From positions 21,775,183 through 21,839,182 of the forward strand of contig JACAXG010000002.1 of the NCBI GenBank assembly GCA_018881555.1: a DNA stretch of 64,000 bases. The letters run 5' to 3'. This stretch comes from Amblyornis subalaris (lineage: Eukaryota > Chordata > Aves > Passeriformes > Ptilonorhynchidae). The translations under genes and the position numbers were made by a program. The notes under the pieces are model-generated. The model ran no database searches. It was not told where the DNA came from and saw only the letters and a list, made by a program, of their open reading frames with translations. Of the stretch, positions 37,141 to 49,650 are shown one piece after another (the stretch's first letter is position 1; each line of letters starts with the position of its first letter).

Positions 37141-37775
37141 CTCTCTTGTTTCTATGTATTTGCAGAATATCTTTTATAATACCTTCAAATATTTTATTTT
37201 GTATATACATCCTTTGCAAAAGCAATATATGAATACTAGATCTACTCTTCTCCACGTAATTGCCAGTATGTTTTGAATCTGCTCTTTTTAAACCGAAAAC
37301 AGAGCAAAGGTCTGTTGCAAGATGAGGGCACTGACTGTTGTGAGACCTGCAGACTCCTAAATTTTTCTTCGTTTGGAAATGAATTTTGTTTTATTTTACT
37401 GCTGTACATACTCTTCTTAATTACCTTTTAAGTACATCCCACCTGATTCATGACACTGGCTATGCTCAGGTCACCNCAGAGACTCAGAGAGCCCTGCCCA
37501 AGACCCTAGCAGGACAAACAACTAACGTAACATGGAGGAATAGGATCTGTGTTGGTAGAAGCCATTGACCATCTCTCTTTTGGGGAAAAAAGTCTAACAG
37601 GAAAACATAAAGAATTTATGCAGCTAAGCAGGTTGTGCTTCACGGGTCATGGGACTCGCGCGCTTCCACATAGCCACCCTTTCCCAGCAGGAGAACAACT
37701 TTTGTCCTCCAGGCCTTTTTTCCCTTGGCTTGTACAAGGTTCGTTGAACTTCAGATTTAGGTGTCCCTCCTAATT
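37141..37775. other. Unique non-coding DNA, no gene recognised
   Basis: Nothing beyond short unsupported frames is visible. One N lies at 37476. Confidence 0.5.
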
Positions 37776-37900
37776 AATGCTCATTTCACACTGTCTTCAA
37801 AAGCCATTGGCTTTTGATTAGCCAGCAAATAAAAATGGCTACATTTTCTCCTCCAGGCACATATTTCCTCCGTCTCCTTGGCAATTAATTGAGTAAGTGA
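37776..37900. promoter_or_regulatory. Candidate conserved non-coding element
   Basis: A short AT-rich block contains the near-palindrome AAAAGCCATTGGCTTTTGAT, which is CCATTGG-centred (37798-37817), and GGCAATTAATTGAGTAAGTG (37880-37899). There is no open frame or transposon match. A regulatory role is only inferred from these motifs. Confidence 0.2.
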
Positions 37901-40900
37901 ATAATAGTGGGTGCACTTTAACAGCCTGCGTAAGGCAGGCAATACCAGCGTGGTCACCAGGAGAACTTCACTGCCATTAAGCNCTTAGCAAATCTGATCC
38001 TCCAAGAGGGGAGAGAAGCTAGATCGGTGTGCCCTGTTACAGGGAGCCCCGATGGCTCCTGTGCAGCTGGAGCATGGAAAGCACAGCATGCAGCCTGCCT
38101 TTGCTGTGGATGCTCCCTCCTCCATGCAGACCTCAGTCTACAAGCTGCTATAAGAGGGAAACAGGCAACATACTCTTGTTTCTCCTTAGCCAAACGTGGA
38201 AATACTAACCTTTGGAGAAGTCTAGACTAACTCCTCTGAAGCTGATAAAGTGGCTCTAGCATAACTTGCAGACAGAAATCTGCAAATCACTGAGAAATCC
38301 TTCCTTTCATTGGTTATTATCCCTAAGATGTGCATTTCAACAGCAAGTTTTTTTCCAGGGCAGAACAAGGGCAGGAGAAGTCCCCCAAATGTTTTACTAT
38401 TCTCAGCACAGTGTTTAGGCAACACATATGTGAGAACAGTGAATGAATATGCCAACCATCTCATCACACAAATCAGGCAAAATGCAGCATGTGAAATCAA
38501 ATCGGTATGAAATTTGTCCTGTGATGAAGACATTGAGAACAGGGAGTGCTGGATAGCCTCCAGTTTGACTTGATACACTGGCCCTTACTGAAATATTGCT
38601 AGCACAGAAAACTTGTTGTCATGTTTCCCAATGAGGTGCTAAGTTTAGAGGAACAAGCTGGAGGAAGGAAACCTTTCAGCAAGTGCTGTTTTTTGAATTC
38701 TCTTGGCCTTGGAGTGTATTAAGGCATTGTATGTATTAAGTGTAAGCACATCCACCTACATACAATCAAATTGACATCAAGAGGTGCTGAATTTGTTTCC
38801 ACAGCTCTTAAAGCAGGCCTTCAGCTTTCATAGGGGTGAGAGGTGTTTTTGTCATTAGCTTCAAGCAAGACCTGAATACCAAACCCTTTGAGTGCAGCAA
38901 AGCATGTGCAATGATTCAACAAGCAAAAGTATTTTTAAACAAGTATTTTTAGAATGATTCTGGAATCCTTTTTATTGTTCAGTTCTATTTGTTGGATTGT
39001 AATAGAAAACACCTAGAGTTTTCATGGGAGGTCAACCATCAGGAGATGCTTTGTTGCCAGTGACAATTGTGCATCTCTTCAAATATATTAAAATATTAGA
39101 AACAAAAAGCTGTGAAGATTAATGGTTCATCATCAATAGCCACCAGAATACAAGGTTAATTGACACCCACTGGCATGTCGTGGGCACAGCCATGAACATC
39201 TCGCCTTCACATAGGCTCCCATCTGTACATAGGTGGGCACAGAAATCAGCTCTTATGTTTTTCCTCTCCTCTGAGCAAGGATCCCTACAACATAAACTAT
39301 TTCTTTGCTCTGAAGCAGTGTAGAATAAGTTATCAACTGTTGCCTTTAAAGGTGTTGGCATTATAAAATTGATCTGGCAACACTGGTGCACTTTCTACTT
39401 CATTTTTCTTCATAAAAACCTGGCTGTATAATGAAATCAGAAGGTGACTCTTCAACCTTCTTTTACAAATTTTAGCTTAGAAGTTTTCCCATGATGAACA
39501 CAGACAAGAAAATATGTAAGACCCTGATTAAACAAAATGTTTGTCTCATAGTGTTACTGTCTGACTTGAATTCTTAAACACATTGTGGGCTAAATATGGA
39601 AATGCTGAGAGCTATTCACAGGATGAAGGAAGGCCACAATGCTGCTGTTCTGTGTCCCAGATCTTAGCAAGACTTTCTTTGGTTTTCAAGCTGCTTTAGG
39701 CATACAATTTGTCCCACAGAAATCAAGTCAAGTAACCCTAAAACTGCTGCAGAGAAAAATGAGGAAAAAGTAAAAATTATCCTCATCGATAGAAACTTCC
39801 TTGACAGTATAGTAGTAGTTGAAATGTAGATATATACACAAGTAATTATCTATCATTTATGTTCATGAAATAAAACATGCTCATGACTGTAGCCAGGTTC
39901 AGGACCTTGGATTATCAATCCTTCAGGAGAAAGGCAAGCTTCCTTCTGTTTTGTGTTCAGCCCTAGCTGTGTTACCAATAGCAGAAATTTGAACATAATT
40001 ACACTCTGCACCCAGTGAAGAATAGCTAGGAAAGGTTTCAGCAGACAAACCATGGTTTTGTGCAGTAAACTCACCATGATTCCCACAACTGTCATTTTTC
40101 TTCTGTATGATTAATTCAGCATCACAAGTTGCACAATACTGAATGGTTCTGTGATTTCACATGGCACTGCTTTTATTTATGTCCCCATGACACTGGAGGA
40201 TTGAGAAGCTCAGACTGAGACAGAGGCCTCATACCCAGTCACTGGTGGTTGAAGTTGATGAGAAGAGGAAATGCAGGGAAGGGAAGCAGACACTCTGGAA
40301 GTTTAAATGAATTCTTCAAGGACAGGCAGGTGTCTAGAGGCATAGGTGTGTCACAGAGCACAAATGATATTAGCTGTCATCTGAGGTCTTGTCATCCTCT
40401 AATTGGACAAAGCAATACCACCTTTTTGATACAAGTGTAATCCTAGAGCATCAGGATTGTGATAGCTTAAAGGTCCCATTTTCCATTGATTTCAGAACAT
40501 GCCGACATGCTGGCCCAGAGCAAAAATTCCGCTTAAAGGCAAAAAGCACAGTTTAAACTCATTGAGCCCCATGCTTTATCTCAACTGTGTTATGTCACTT
40601 GCAGAAAGACCATAATTTCTACCTTCTTCAACAACTACCATAATTTTTTTCCCTGAAAAAATTACTGCAGTGGATGGTTCCTTATTTCCATATTGCTGCT
40701 AATCTGATGAGGGCAGCTGTAGGTGCTATTAGATCAGTGTGACTAGGACTGCCTTATTTTTCCCAAGGCAACCTCAGACCAGCCTTTAGCTGACACAGCC
40801 AACATGTTAGTCCAACAAAGGCATAGGGAGTTCTTGTTGCTCTTCTGCCACTGGGGTGACCGAAGAGTTTGGGTTAAAATATTTGTTGCTGTCACTCATG

Positions 40901-42170
40901 GGTGACAAACAGATGATCGCCTCGGCAATTGCCTCACTGCCTCAAGATTTGGAAAGGTGTGAGGTGATATTTTTCCAAAGTTTATCAACAGTAGTGGTTT
41001 TGTGAGTGCTTTCCACCAGGAAAACAAAAGAAGAAAGCCAAACCATGACATGGTAATATGCACTTATGTCCTGTGCTAAAGAGTTATCTTTGCTTCTTCT
41101 CATTACTAGTGGGCACAGGACTCTTTCCCATTTCTTTTTCCCTTGTCTCATCACGCCTTAGCCCCCACTGAGCTCTCCTGCAGCCCCACAATTTCCCCTC
41201 CCCACTGTGAGGCCGTGCTCCAGTGCCCATCAGGCTGCTCTGTCCCAGTCCCTTGCCTGCCTGCTGGGAGCAGCTGTTGGGCCAGCAGATGCCTCTCAGA
41301 CCTCTGAAAGCCTCCTCCCAGGCCACAGCCACCCTGGCCAGAGGCCAGGAGCCGCTGTCACCACCAGACCCATAGGAGAGGAGGCACGTTCCCTGCTCGG
41401 CGCACTGCCCAGTGCTGCACCAGGTGGGACAAATCGGAAGGGGATGCCACAGAGGCAGGACCTGGCCCCTCACTCTGCCAGCAGCAGGGGAGCCTTCCCC
41501 AGAGATGCTTCTCCTGATTAATTTCTATTCCCCCATCCCTCCTGATAGGAGTCACTTGAAGGACCCCGAACTATGACTGCTTCCTTTTTTCTTGGTTTGT
41601 TTCACTGCAAAAAAAATAGCAATAGTAAATTGTTTTTTTTCCTGAAAGACAAAGTTGGACATGGGCTTTTGAATCACCAAAGGCTAGATAAGATAAATGG
41701 CCTGAAGTTTTACATAAAATTCTAAGACCTGGCCTTTCAAACCTTTACACGGTGGATTTATATGCACATATAGCTTTCTAACTGCCATGCCCTACTGAGG
41801 ATCTCCTCCCTTGCAATTCCTAGAGTTAGATCATGTAATTTCTTCACCAACAAAGGAAGTTCAGACCAGAGAGGTCACAAACACTTGCTAGCTTTTCACA
41901 GAAACAGAGAGAAAGACATATTAGGAGAAAAGAGCTTGAATTGGACAGAACAAATTAGATGTTCAGCCTTTAGGGTGAGTTTCAACTTCAACTTGTCATA
42001 CTTCTTGCTTTTTCTTTTTCCCTTCAAAAACAGAAGTGTGCATCCTTTGTTATCATCTGGTTCAAATTTCAAATTCTCCATGCAGGAAGAAATTTGTTTT
42101 CCCCTGTTTTGAGTGGGAAATCTCTTGGATGTATTTTCTTCAAGATTCAGGCATCTTCCTTGATGATATT

Positions 42171-42202
42171 GTTGATATTATCACCTGTTGATATTATCAC
42201 CT
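42171..42202. repeat. Perfect 16-bp tandem duplication
   Basis: GTTGATATTATCACCT occurs twice back to back (42171-42186 and 42187-42202) without mismatch, which suggests a recent slippage or duplication event. Confidence 0.95.
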
Positions 42203-42223
42203 ACAGAAAGCCTTTCTAGGGTT

Positions 42224-42262
42224 TATGTGTGTGTGTGTGTGTCTGTGTCTGTGTCTGTGTCC
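42224..42262. repeat. (GT)n / (TGTGTC)n microsatellite
   Basis: An alternating TG run (about 42225-42241) passes into three TGTGTC-type hexamers up to about 42262. It is a compound microsatellite. Confidence 0.93.
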
Positions 42263-42985
42263 TGCATCATGGAAACTGAGCACCATGAAACTATGATTTT
42301 GTCTGGATTGTCCTGTCTACCTATAAGATGTCACCAGATGCAGGGATGGGATGACAGATTCTTTTAGGGCAGAAGATCTCAAACCATGTGTGCCAGTAGT
42401 CTTACTGCTGTTGTTGCTGCTACCAGCTGAAAAAAGGGGCTTTGAGTCCTCAATGCTGTCAGTTGCCAACAGGGCTGGGAGAAGAACAGGAAAAGGATTC
42501 GAAGAATAGCTGTAAGGAACTCAAGGAACACACATACCAAGAGACTTGCCAAAGTACAGGATGCATCACTTCCAGTAGCACTCCAGTGGATGCTTATGCA
42601 TTTATCTTGGGATACAGTATGGGAAGCACTAAATGGGACTGGGATTTTATAATTGAAGTGTTCAGTTTGTATTGCAGAAACAATGAGCAAGGCACCACCT
42701 CCAAGGCTCCAAGACACTACCTCTTGTCGTTCTGGTTTTTAACTCCTTCACTATGGCGTGTTTTCACACACAGACACTTTTTCATTACAGTGGTGGCAGT
42801 GTACTCAGGAGCTGCAGAAAACAAAATTGAGAAATCCCTACAGGGTTTACCCTGAGTTGGCTGGAGGTCCCAAATGGTTTTTTCTAAGGAGCAGATACTA
42901 CCCTCCAGAAGGAAAAATATTGCCCATACCAGATCCGGGGTGAAAACTGCATACCATACAGTGTGCTTGGGAAGATAAATCATGA

Positions 42986-43100
42986 GCGAATTGGAGCAGC
43001 CAATGTTATAAAACTTAAAGCAAATTATCTTTGGAGTCTCACTCGTCTTCGTCCAATCAGCCAATTGAGACCTAATCAGTTACCCCCAAAAAATGGACGT
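42986..43100 (+). promoter_or_regulatory. CCAAT-box cluster with TATA-like element
   Basis: Four CCAAT pentamers occur within 76 bases: one on the minus strand (ATTGG, 42990-42994) and three on the plus strand (43000-43004, 43053-43057, 43061-43065). TATAAAA lies at 43007-43013 and a half-CRE-like GACGTAAC at about 43096-43103. Clustered CCAAT boxes are the usual binding context for NF-Y. Here the TATA lies upstream of two of them, so the order does not fit a simple promoter. An enhancer or a cryptic promoter is equally possible. Confidence 0.28.
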
Positions 43101-43103
43101 AAC

Positions 43104-44984
43104 CTCATTATTTTGCAAAGCAAATAAATTTGTTTGGCAGCCTATTCATCACTCCCAGGTCAGTATTTCCCTTGGAAATATAATATCCATGATATTCAGA
43201 GTCACAGTTGTAAGGAAGTAAAATTTATTTTCACATGACTCTAAAATTAAAAAAACACAAGGTTTGCTTTTCTTGCAGACAGCTCTGACCGGCGCCCGTC
43301 TGCAGCCTTTTACTAATGAATGGGAAAAAGCATCAACCATACAATACCTAGTTGTTAAAAGGAACTTAAAAGATGCCCACCAGCTAGAAGAAAGAGAAAA
43401 AACAGTCTCTGTTAAAATACAATTCATGGATCATTTGGAAAAAAAAAAAGAGTGTTCTACTTTGCTGCAGTTTAGTCATCCAGCTAAGGATCTTATGCCA
43501 ACAGGGTAACAGATTTTGCTTGTGCCTTCGGAGGCAGGATCCAGGTGGGTTGAAAAGGATGCCCGATCAGCATCTGCTCCATTCACTGCTTTTACTGCTT
43601 TTTATGCTGGGAGCTTGAGTGCCAGGACCTCACTCCCTACCAGGAGTCACGTTAGCAGTTGTGTATGGCACCTGCAGTTATGGTGCTGAGAGGCAACTGT
43701 GGCGCTGGGATACTGCAGATACAGAGCCCCAGACCTTGGGCACTGCCAGGCGTGGATCCTGAAACAGGTCACAACACACACCTGGGCCAGGAGCAGACAG
43801 ATTAGAGCAGTCTGATTTGTCTAACAGTTTCCCTGTGGGTGAATGCAACCTGCATGGTAGGGGTGGTGAGAGAGGTATAGACTGAGAAGCCAGGTTTGGG
43901 GGTAAAGGGGAGCACCTAAGTGCTTTGCTGGATTGGAGCTTTAGAACTCTGTCAGGCTATGGAGCACGTGTATGCTGGCTGAATGTCTACAGTGCACACT
44001 GGAAACAGGAAAACATATGACTGAATTAGTGCTCTGGTCGATTATGTGCCAGCGCTGTAACGGTGGAGCTGGGAGGTGGCAAAGGATAGTGACAACTGTG
44101 CACAGGGTTGACCATTCATTGTAAGAGCCCTACTCTCCACTCCTCACTCCCCACCTTGTCTCTGCCAGCTCAGTTCATCCTGAGTGCACAAGGGCGAAGG
44201 TGCTGCACAAAACCCAGAGCAGCCCCTTGTTACCCATTGGTTTCTCCACCCTTTCCCGAGGGGGAAGACCACTACCTAGGGGCCATCCCTGGCTGTCACT
44301 GGGCACAGCCGCATGCCCCTTGGCACCAGGCTGGGCGCTGCCCAAGGTCTGCGGTGTAGCCGGCCCCCCGCTGCTGGGGCTCGCTGCCTGCTGCTCAGCT
44401 GTCCCGTGCAGCAGCCCCAGGGCTTGGGTTACAGGACAGTTTCTAACTTTGTGCCTGTCCCAAGGCATCAGGGCAGAGGCACATGATTTTTAATTTATGA
44501 GGACACCCATAGAGCTGTCACTTTCAAGGCAGGTGTTGAGAAACTGGCAGGGGGCCCGAGCAAAGAAAAAGACTGACCTCACCCCGAAATAATGGTGGCC
44601 AGCATGGTCACAGGACAGAGAGCATTGACATAAGCGGGCTTTAAAAATAACTAGGTCATCCCGCTAGACTAGCTCACTGTCTTATACAAAGAAGCCATGA
44701 GGTACCAATTTATAGTAAAAGTAGGAGTGTAAACAGCTATTCAAGGGGTTGAATAAATGTGTAGTGTTTTGAGTCATTATTTTATTTAGCTTTTTTAATT
44801 CTCCTACCCAAATCAAATGCTAAGTCACACCACCAGATATAGCACCAGAATAAGGCAAGCTTTCAAGGTCCATGTGTGGCTGTGGCACCAGACGCTGGGC
44901 AGCCGTGGTTGTAGAGTGGCCACAGCTCTGTGTTGTGGCTGCAGACACCTCACTTCAGCTCCAAGTCAGGGCAAAAACCTAAAA
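43104..44984. other. Non-coding DNA, GC-richer at 44.1-44.5 kb
   Basis: No exon was recognised. The 44.18-44.42 kb part is GC-rich with some CpG and has overlapping open frames on both strands without domain similarity. It could be an old CpG-rich remnant, and I see no promoter motif order in it. Confidence 0.5.
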
Positions 44985-45042
44985 TGGCTGTTGGACTGCA
45001 TGATCATTGTAGGCCTCGTCCAGTTGAACTATTCTAGTCTGA
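44985..45042 (+). mobile_element. CR1 LINE 3' tail fragment
   Basis: The 58-base piece 'ggctgttggactgcatgatc' ... 'tcgtccagttgaactattct' matches the last bases of a CR1 3' untranslated region, ending in ATTCTAGTCT, a decayed tail octamer. Sequence upstream is not convincingly CR1. Confidence 0.72.
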
Positions 45043-46480
45043 AAATGAAGCAAAGGTCACAAACATATAAACATTTTGTTGCAGAGGAAAGTTGGTGAAT
45101 ATGTGTTAATAGAACCTGGCCTTAGGAAAAAAAGAGAGGAAATCCAGAGAGGAAATTACTATTTCTCTGCCTAATCTAAACTTCGGAAAAAATCTTAAAG
45201 CAGACTGTTCTCCATTTGGAGAGTGCTGAGTGCTTTCAGACAAATGCTGGTTTGCAAAACACTCTTCACACCTCCTACGATCAGGGCATTTCCCTGCAAT
45301 TCCTTAGAAGAGAGAAACAAGATTTAGCTTAGACAGAAACCTGAAATAGTTCCAATAGTTATGAGAGTTACTAGGCCAATAGTGACTTAGGTTTTGACAT
45401 CTGCATCCACAATCACCTATTCCTAAATTTATGGCACCCATTTAATTCCACACACAGTTGAAGAGCACTTACTGCTGCTCCTGCCCTCTTCAGCTCTGTC
45501 TGTCATTGCAGAGAGAGAGAAAGCATGATTTTCTCATGGAAAACTCTTACAATAACTCTTTCATACCACCTGAGTGGTGCAAAGCGGGAGGACAAGAACA
45601 GGGACTAGATACTTGCTACTGCAGCTCTGTGAGAATACAGACACTGCATGCCCAGGAACACGAGAATAAAATTCACATTCTGGTTAACACTATTGCTTTT
45701 GTCAACAGTACAATTTCACAGCAAACTCTTCTCAGTCTTTGCTTCCTAAAGGAAAACTGCCCCTCAGCAAGAGCTTATAGCACCCTTGTATTTAGCCAAA
45801 GTGTTTTTCTCAGCCAGGAAAACAGAAACAAATAATTACAACATGGAAAACACTTGCTTTTGCTTTGACCAAGCATGCCTTTGAGTCAGCTGTTAATGGT
45901 TTGTCACATGGTGACCGTTCCTCATCTGGGTAACTAGCGAACTACCATAAAAAGTCCAGTATCGTTGGCATTAGGTTGTTTGTCAAGCTTGTAAGGCAGT
46001 TTTCTAAATCAAGATATCGTGTTACCGGAGGTCAATAGATTGCTATTTCATGCTTGATTATTTCCATGCTCCTTCTGAAAAGTACTTGCTAATTTTCAAT
46101 TTCTCAGCTGACCCTTAATGATATCAAAAATGCCTTGTTCCAGTAAGACACCTATTCTGCTGCTTCTCTCGTTCAGCTTTAGCACTCTCAGCTTGTCACC
46201 CCAGGAAAAGGCAACACTGTGTCCCCTGTACCACATTCAATTCCAATCTAATTTTTCCACTGCAACTTGCATCACGAGCATAACTCCTGTCTTTTCAGTT
46301 GTGGAAGACTTCAGTAGCTCAGCCCTGAAGGCATTGAAGTGACTAGCAAAAATATTTAAAATTAACTAGGGGAATAACAACTAGTATTTATTTTAAGACT
46401 TTTTTTAGTAAAAGAAAAAAAAGGAAAACCTTGTTTCTGTCACCCATTTTGTAAGATGAACTGAAAACAGGCACTAAGCA
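45043..46480. other. Unique non-coding DNA, no gene recognised
   Basis: No exon or transposon could be supported. The longest frame, 125 codons from 45458, has no recognisable domain or splice context. Confidence 0.5.
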
Positions 46481-46705
46481 GTTTGCAGCATTTCATGACA
46501 AATTGTAATTGACAGGCCAATTAAAGAAGAAATACCCTCAACAAAGCAGATTCTGTGAGCCCAAACATCTTATCAAAGTGACAGGCCACCTAATTAGCCT
46601 CAAATGGAATTAGGAGCTCGTTCCCTGTTTCTTTTCCAGTAATATGGCCATCCCAATTACCCATATCCTGTTTCATTCATTTTGACTGTAAACACCTTTC
46701 CAATA
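46481..46705. promoter_or_regulatory. Candidate enhancer: repeated TGACAGGCCA with TAATTA and TCF-like sites
   Basis: The 10-mer TGACAGGCCA occurs at 46510-46519 and again at 46579-46588. Each copy is followed within a few bases by a homeodomain-like core (CCAATTAAA and CCTAATTAG). TGACAG is the known core for TALE proteins such as MEIS and PKNOX. TTATCAAAG next to the second copy resembles a TCF/LEF site. The block is unique, non-coding and CpG-poor. Paired TALE plus homeodomain sites are typical of developmental enhancers, so this is the strongest enhancer-like block in the window. Conservation and activity remain unproven. Confidence 0.35.
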
Positions 46706-49640
46706 TAATAGATCCCTTCTTAATCAGTGTACTGCAGATGAGATTTCATGAATCCATGGTGCCGTTCTAAGTTGGGGCAACCCGCTTTGGAGTTTTCTCT
46801 GCTGCAGCACAACTGAGAATTATGTTGGCCAGATGAATGATTATAATTTCTGTATAAGGAACAGGAAAAAAAATGACCCTCTAAAAATGGCATTCCTAGG
46901 CATGTCAAAGAGCAATTATAGGCTGCTACAGAGCAACAGTAGAGTCTACAAGGTGGAGACCACGTAAAATCGCAGATACCTGTAATTTGCCAATTTAGCC
47001 TTACCAGTAGATACTTTGCATAGTATCCGTCCCAGAAATTTTTTCTTTTTAAATTATCTTTTAGTTGCTTGATCTGCATGTGTTACATTCAAAGAAAGAA
47101 AACTAAGCTGGGCTTTGGTAGCTCAGCTGAAATAACCCCTGGTAAGTGTTTTTGACCCTGCAGCAAGAAACAATTAAACAAGACATACAGAGTCTATTAA
47201 AGTCTTGGCTCTTCAAGTTACTGACACATTTGGTGGTGATGACAGTCTAGGCACAGGAAGATCAAATCTTGTACTTCATACCTATTAGTCCAAGGCTCCA
47301 TGAGAATCTTTTATGGGGCATAAATGACTTGTCCAGATAATATCCCTCTGACTGTTGATTATACCACCTGGTCTGGTTTTAGCCTTCCAAATATTGGATA
47401 GAAGCAATATTAATATTTTTTGAATTGCAAAAAATTGTAGTTTCCCATGTATGGGCACCTAATAAGTTCTATATTCTTGAGTAAAGTAGAAGGACAAGTA
47501 GCCTTGAGCCTCTCTAGACTTGTGCTGCTAAATTGCTTAGCAAAAGGTGAAATGAACTATTTAGAATTTTGTAAGCAGGGAAAATTTGTCAAAATCATAT
47601 TACTGAAAACATACAAGGGAGGAGTCAGTGAAGTAGTTCTCACAATACTGATCCATAGCCAGGAAAACCACCCTGGGAGAGTGGGGACACAGAGTGTCTC
47701 CAGGCACAGCTCCAAAATTCACCTGTTGAGTCATTAACTAGAGAAGGACTGAATTTGGTGCTTCCAATACTCAGTGAGCCCTTCTTTGCTTCATGTCCGG
47801 GGAGAAGGGTGGCAGAGGTGTGAAGTTCGGTTTGGACTCTTTCTCAAATGGCCAAAATTGAGTTCTGGGCAAATTCGCTAAAAAAAACCATACAAATAGT
47901 AGCTTATTTTTGCTAAACCTGATCACAGTTATGAGTCAACAGTACAGCATCCAGGCAGGTGAGAGCATCACATGTTGGAGTTTCATACCAGGCTACCCAA
48001 ACATAGATAAACTCCAAATATCCAGAGTTGCTGGAAAGCTACTTGAAGCTTCATAGTTACTCTCATTATGTTACAGGTTAAGTAGGTTACATGTTCAAAG
48101 GTAACATACCAGCAGACATCTTGATTAGCTATTTCCAGGCTGACATCACCCACACAGTTCACTTCTTGATAATAAATTCTATACAGCACATGTATTGTTG
48201 CAGTCACATAAAAGCTTTCATTATGATCCTGACACCCTTGTTAAGATCCTGACACCTCAAATTTTGCATGAAAGGAGGGATTCCATCTCTCTCTATTTTT
48301 ATCGATAATATACATTCACTGCTCAAAGAGCAAGAGCTTTAATTTTGGAAGGGCATGGTATTTCCAAGCAAGGATGCTCATAGAAGTAAGATGTTGTTTG
48401 GTAGAAACACTAATATAGTTCCAAGACTATGTCAGGCAGAAGAGCATCTGCATTATTTTACACATCTGACATTTTCTAACTATATGCTGATATAATGTTT
48501 ATATACTGTGGATATGTTGATTTAAACCTGTTGTACAAAAGTGAAAACATACAGTAGTCCGTGCTTATTTTTCTCTTCCATATCTAATTGATGGGCAACA
48601 TCACTGAAGAGATGAGAACACTACTGCTGATTTAAAGGAAATTTCCCTTCTTGTTCTTAAACATCTTTCCTTTCTATAAACGCAGGCAATGAAACAGGAA
48701 TACTGGGTTTGATCCCAGCACAGTCTGCAAGTGTTCTCCTTGGAACCACTGATATAAATGGCTCCATCTTCCCCAGTATTGCCCCCAGTTTGCACTTAAG
48801 ACTTCCTAGTACATCCAGTTCCCCGCTTGCTGTTGTAGTCACTGAAGCAACTTAGTCACTAAAGAACAATTTTATGGAAGTGTTTTTCACAGTGAAAATT
48901 CCTTTGTTGGCCTATCATATTTTTTCCTTACTCTTTCTTTTTTTTTCCCTAATCCTTGCAATCACGGATATTTTCGGCTCAGATTGTTATTAGGAAAAGC
49001 ATACACTGTAAATATAAAAGGTACTGTGAACCAAACTAGGTCCAGAAGATTTCTCACTACCATGACAGACATCTTCCCACTAGCTGGGTAGCCGAGAAAA
49101 TAATAAATCTGACCTAAATCTGACCTATTCAAAGCAGATGGCCTGAAAGGCCTCATTACTCACAGGTGAGTGTGGGATCCAATTGACTAAGTCCTCATGG
49201 CACCCTAGGAGACTGCTTTTCTCCATAGTCTTCACTCATAAAAGTTTCAGTTCTTCATGGCTGCATCAATGGACTCTCTTTTTTTTTTTTTCCCCCCCTG
49301 CTCCTTCTCCTTTCCCTCCACCACTCTGGAGTCAAAACTTTTTCCTTTTGCGAGCCCGGGGAATTCCTTTGTCCTGTCTGCTTTCTGAGGCTACTTTGTC
49401 CTTTTCAGCACATTCAGGGTCCCCTACGTCCAGAGCTGCAGGGTGCTCTGTTGCCTGGATTAGGCTGGCGGTGTTGCAGTGAGCGTTCATACTGAGCTTG
49501 ACACAAAGTTACACTGGTACTAGCACAGTAATAAAGCACATTTCCAATTATTAGAGGTGGCTGGTTATACCAATCTCAAAATTTGAATTCTGACCAGGAA
49601 GAACATACAGAAGTGTTTCTACTTAATTTCCCCAATACAT
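46706..49640. other. Unique non-coding DNA, no gene recognised
   Basis: No supportable exon is visible; a 119-codon minus-strand frame near 46.72-47.08 kb has no known domain. A 20-base imperfect tandem duplication lies at 48221-48259, an 11-base exact duplication (AAATCTGACCT) near 49104-49125, and a T-run near 49278-49291. Confidence 0.5.
48221..48259. repeat. 20-base imperfect tandem duplication
   Basis: Two adjacent 20-base units share TTA(T/A)GATCCTGACACC, starting at 48221 and 48241. It looks like a small local duplication. Confidence 0.85.
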
Positions 49641-49650
49641 AAAGCATTGA

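Larger units (their letters stand above)
37901..42985. other. Unique non-coding DNA, no gene recognised
   Basis: No supportable exon or transposon is present. The 41.15-41.52 kb part is GC-richer and consequently has overlapping open frames on both strands without recognisable domains. A 14-base duplication lies near 38925-38952, and a perfect 16-base tandem duplication and a GT-rich microsatellite lie near 42.17-42.26 kb. After the N at 37983 this stretch contains no further ambiguous bases. Confidence 0.55.

Noticed and set aside
41084..41521. Overlapping 129- and 104-codon frames on opposite strands
   Set aside because: Typical of a GC-rich non-coding patch. Neither frame shows domain or splice evidence.
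42442..42855. 137-codon plus-strand open frame
   Set aside because: No similarity to any family I know, no exon-boundary signals, and overlapping frames on the other strand.
44108..44493. Three overlapping 83-97-codon frames on both strands
   Set aside because: GC-rich composition explains them. Nothing distinguishes one as coding.
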